Positions 5,246 through 6,103 of a stretch of DNA of 6,103 bases are shown piece by piece (the first letter of the stretch is position 1; every line of letters begins with the position of its first letter). This stretch comes from Thermogutta sp. (GTDB lineage Bacteria > Planctomycetota > Planctomycetia > Pirellulales > Thermoguttaceae): assembly GCA_012798155.1 (NCBI GenBank), contig JAAZNR010000361.1, positions 1 through 6,103 on the forward strand. The letters are read 5' to 3'. The translations under genes were made by a program, and so were the position numbers. The notes below the pieces were generated by a model. It was not told where the DNA came from. It saw only the letters and a program-made list of their open reading frames with translations, and made no database searches.

Positions 5246-6103
5246 TCATTCCATGGCGTAGTCCTTGGGACGCAAACCTTTTCGGAATGCGCCAAAACCG
5301 AAATAGCTGGGTTCGTACGGTCCCACGGTCTCGACGTCGGCTCGCGGAGGAATCTTGTCCTCCATGCCCATGCACCAATACGCGGCGTTCACCAACAGCC
5401 GCCGCAGCCCCTCGCTTTTCAGGTCCACGGCGGCTCCCATCGTGGTCGTGAATACGCGGCCCACCTTGCCGTTTTCGCCCTGGTAGGTCTTCGTCCAAGC
5501 GACGGGCATCATGGGATCATTCTTGGGACCTGAGAGAGGCGGATCGTGGGGCGACATCCCGGTCAGCACTTGACCCAGCACGAGGGGCTGGGAATCGCCG
5601 GGCAGCGGCAGCCGAACGGTATAGACGTCGGTCGGCCCCCAAATGTCCTCGCACCCGCGGACGATGGGGTGGTTCTCCATCCCCGGCGCAATCACGCCGC
5701 GCGTGCTCTCCTTATTGTGGGCGCCGTGATGGCTGATCCACGTCTCGCCCAAGATCTGCCGACCGAAGCCGCCGTCCCATTCCTTACTATTGAAACTGTA
5801 GCGGGCGAAAGCGCGATCCGCAGGGATGTTGAAGGCGTGCGTCGCCGTCCGCAACCCGATGATCGGCTTGCCCGATTTGACGTAGCGATCGATGCACGCC
5901 ATCTGTTCGTCCGGCAGATTGCGAAATCGCGTAAAGATGATCATCAAGTCGGCGGAATCCAGCAACTCCAAGCCCGCGATATTGGTCACGTTGAGGGGAT
6001 CGATCTCCCCGGTCTCGGGATCGATCGCGAACAACACGGTGCAACGGAACCCGTGGCGCTTGGCCAGAATCTTGCCAAGCATGGGCAGCGCCTCCTCGGA
6101 ACG
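5246..6103 (-). CDS. ThuA-like domain protein (N-terminus outside the window)
   Basis: The visible 285 residues run from the window edge to the stop, starting RSEEALPMLGKILAKRHGF. The methionine at 6082 is therefore internal: the preceding RSEEALP is conserved in this ThuA-like group, and a further N-terminal stretch with the first strand of the fold, perhaps also a signal peptide, must lie beyond 6103. Counting from that methionine, recognisable parts are TVLFAIDPETGEIDP (15-29), LMIIFTRFRNLPDEQM (46-61), PIIGLRTATHAF (73-84), SHHGAHNKESTRGVI (117-131), GPTDVYTVRLP (149-159) and GRVFTTTMGAAVDL (208-221), ending in RRLLVNAAYWCMGM (227-240). ThuA proteins have a class I glutamine-amidotransferase-like fold; GLRTATHAF sits at the nucleophile-elbow position but has no cysteine, so glutaminase activity is not expected. 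Related proteins are linked to trehalose and other sugar catabolism beside Gfo/Idh/MocA dehydrogenases (thuAB), which agrees with the next gene, 159 nt downstream. The exact reaction is unknown. Confidence 0.88.
   Translation of the reverse strand, partial: RSEEALPMLGKILAKRHGFRCTVLFAIDPETGEIDPLNVTNIAGLELLDSADLMIIFTRFRNLPDEQMACIDRYVKSGKPIIGLRTATHAFNIPADRAFARYSFNSKEWDGGFGRQILGETWISHHGAHNKESTRGVIAPGMENHPIVRGCEDIWGPTDVYTVRLPLPGDSQPLVLGQVLTGMSPHDPPLSGPKNDPMMPVAWTKTYQGENGKVGRVFTTTMGAAVDLKSEGLRRLLVNAAYWCMGMEDKIPPRADVETVGPYEPSYFGFGAFRKGLRPKDYAME

Overview
The window is GC-rich bacterial DNA with every convincing gene on the minus strand. The gene set resembles Planctomycetes, or less likely Verrucomicrobia or a related PVC lineage: a ThuA-like protein of the 'RSEEALPML' type, a Tat-exported Gfo/Idh/MocA oxidoreductase, a secreted HEAT-repeat protein and an MFS sugar porter. 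This placement rests on recognised family style, not on a database search.

In the direction of transcription (right to left) the layout is as follows. (1) 6103-5246 is a ThuA-like protein whose N-terminus lies outside the window. (2) A 159-base gap carries an A/T-rich leader and a strong Shine-Dalgarno. (3) 5086-3809 is a complete 425-aa Gfo/Idh/MocA oxidoreductase with a twin-arginine leader. (4) A 136-base gap holds a weak stem-loop. (5) 3671-1728 is a 647-aa alanine-rich HEAT-repeat protein with a Sec signal peptide. (6) A 306-base gap carries two short tandem-repeat patches. (7) 1421-51 is a complete 456-aa sugar porter of the major facilitator superfamily. (8) A last stretch of 50 bases may contain the start of another minus-strand gene.

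A working model, which is inference, is a carbohydrate-use locus. The exported oxidoreductase would oxidise or interconvert a sugar outside the cytoplasm, the ThuA-like protein would act on the same or a derived sugar (the pairing recalls thuA/thuB of rhizobial trehalose use), and the MFS porter would import the product with a cation. The HEAT protein would be an exported scaffold of unknown partner. The gaps of 136-306 bases mean that one operon is not proven.

No RNA gene, CRISPR array, insertion sequence or phage gene was seen. The least ordinary DNA is the heptameter-type 'CGAGATA' repeat patch upstream of the porter. No clearly new biological system is evident.
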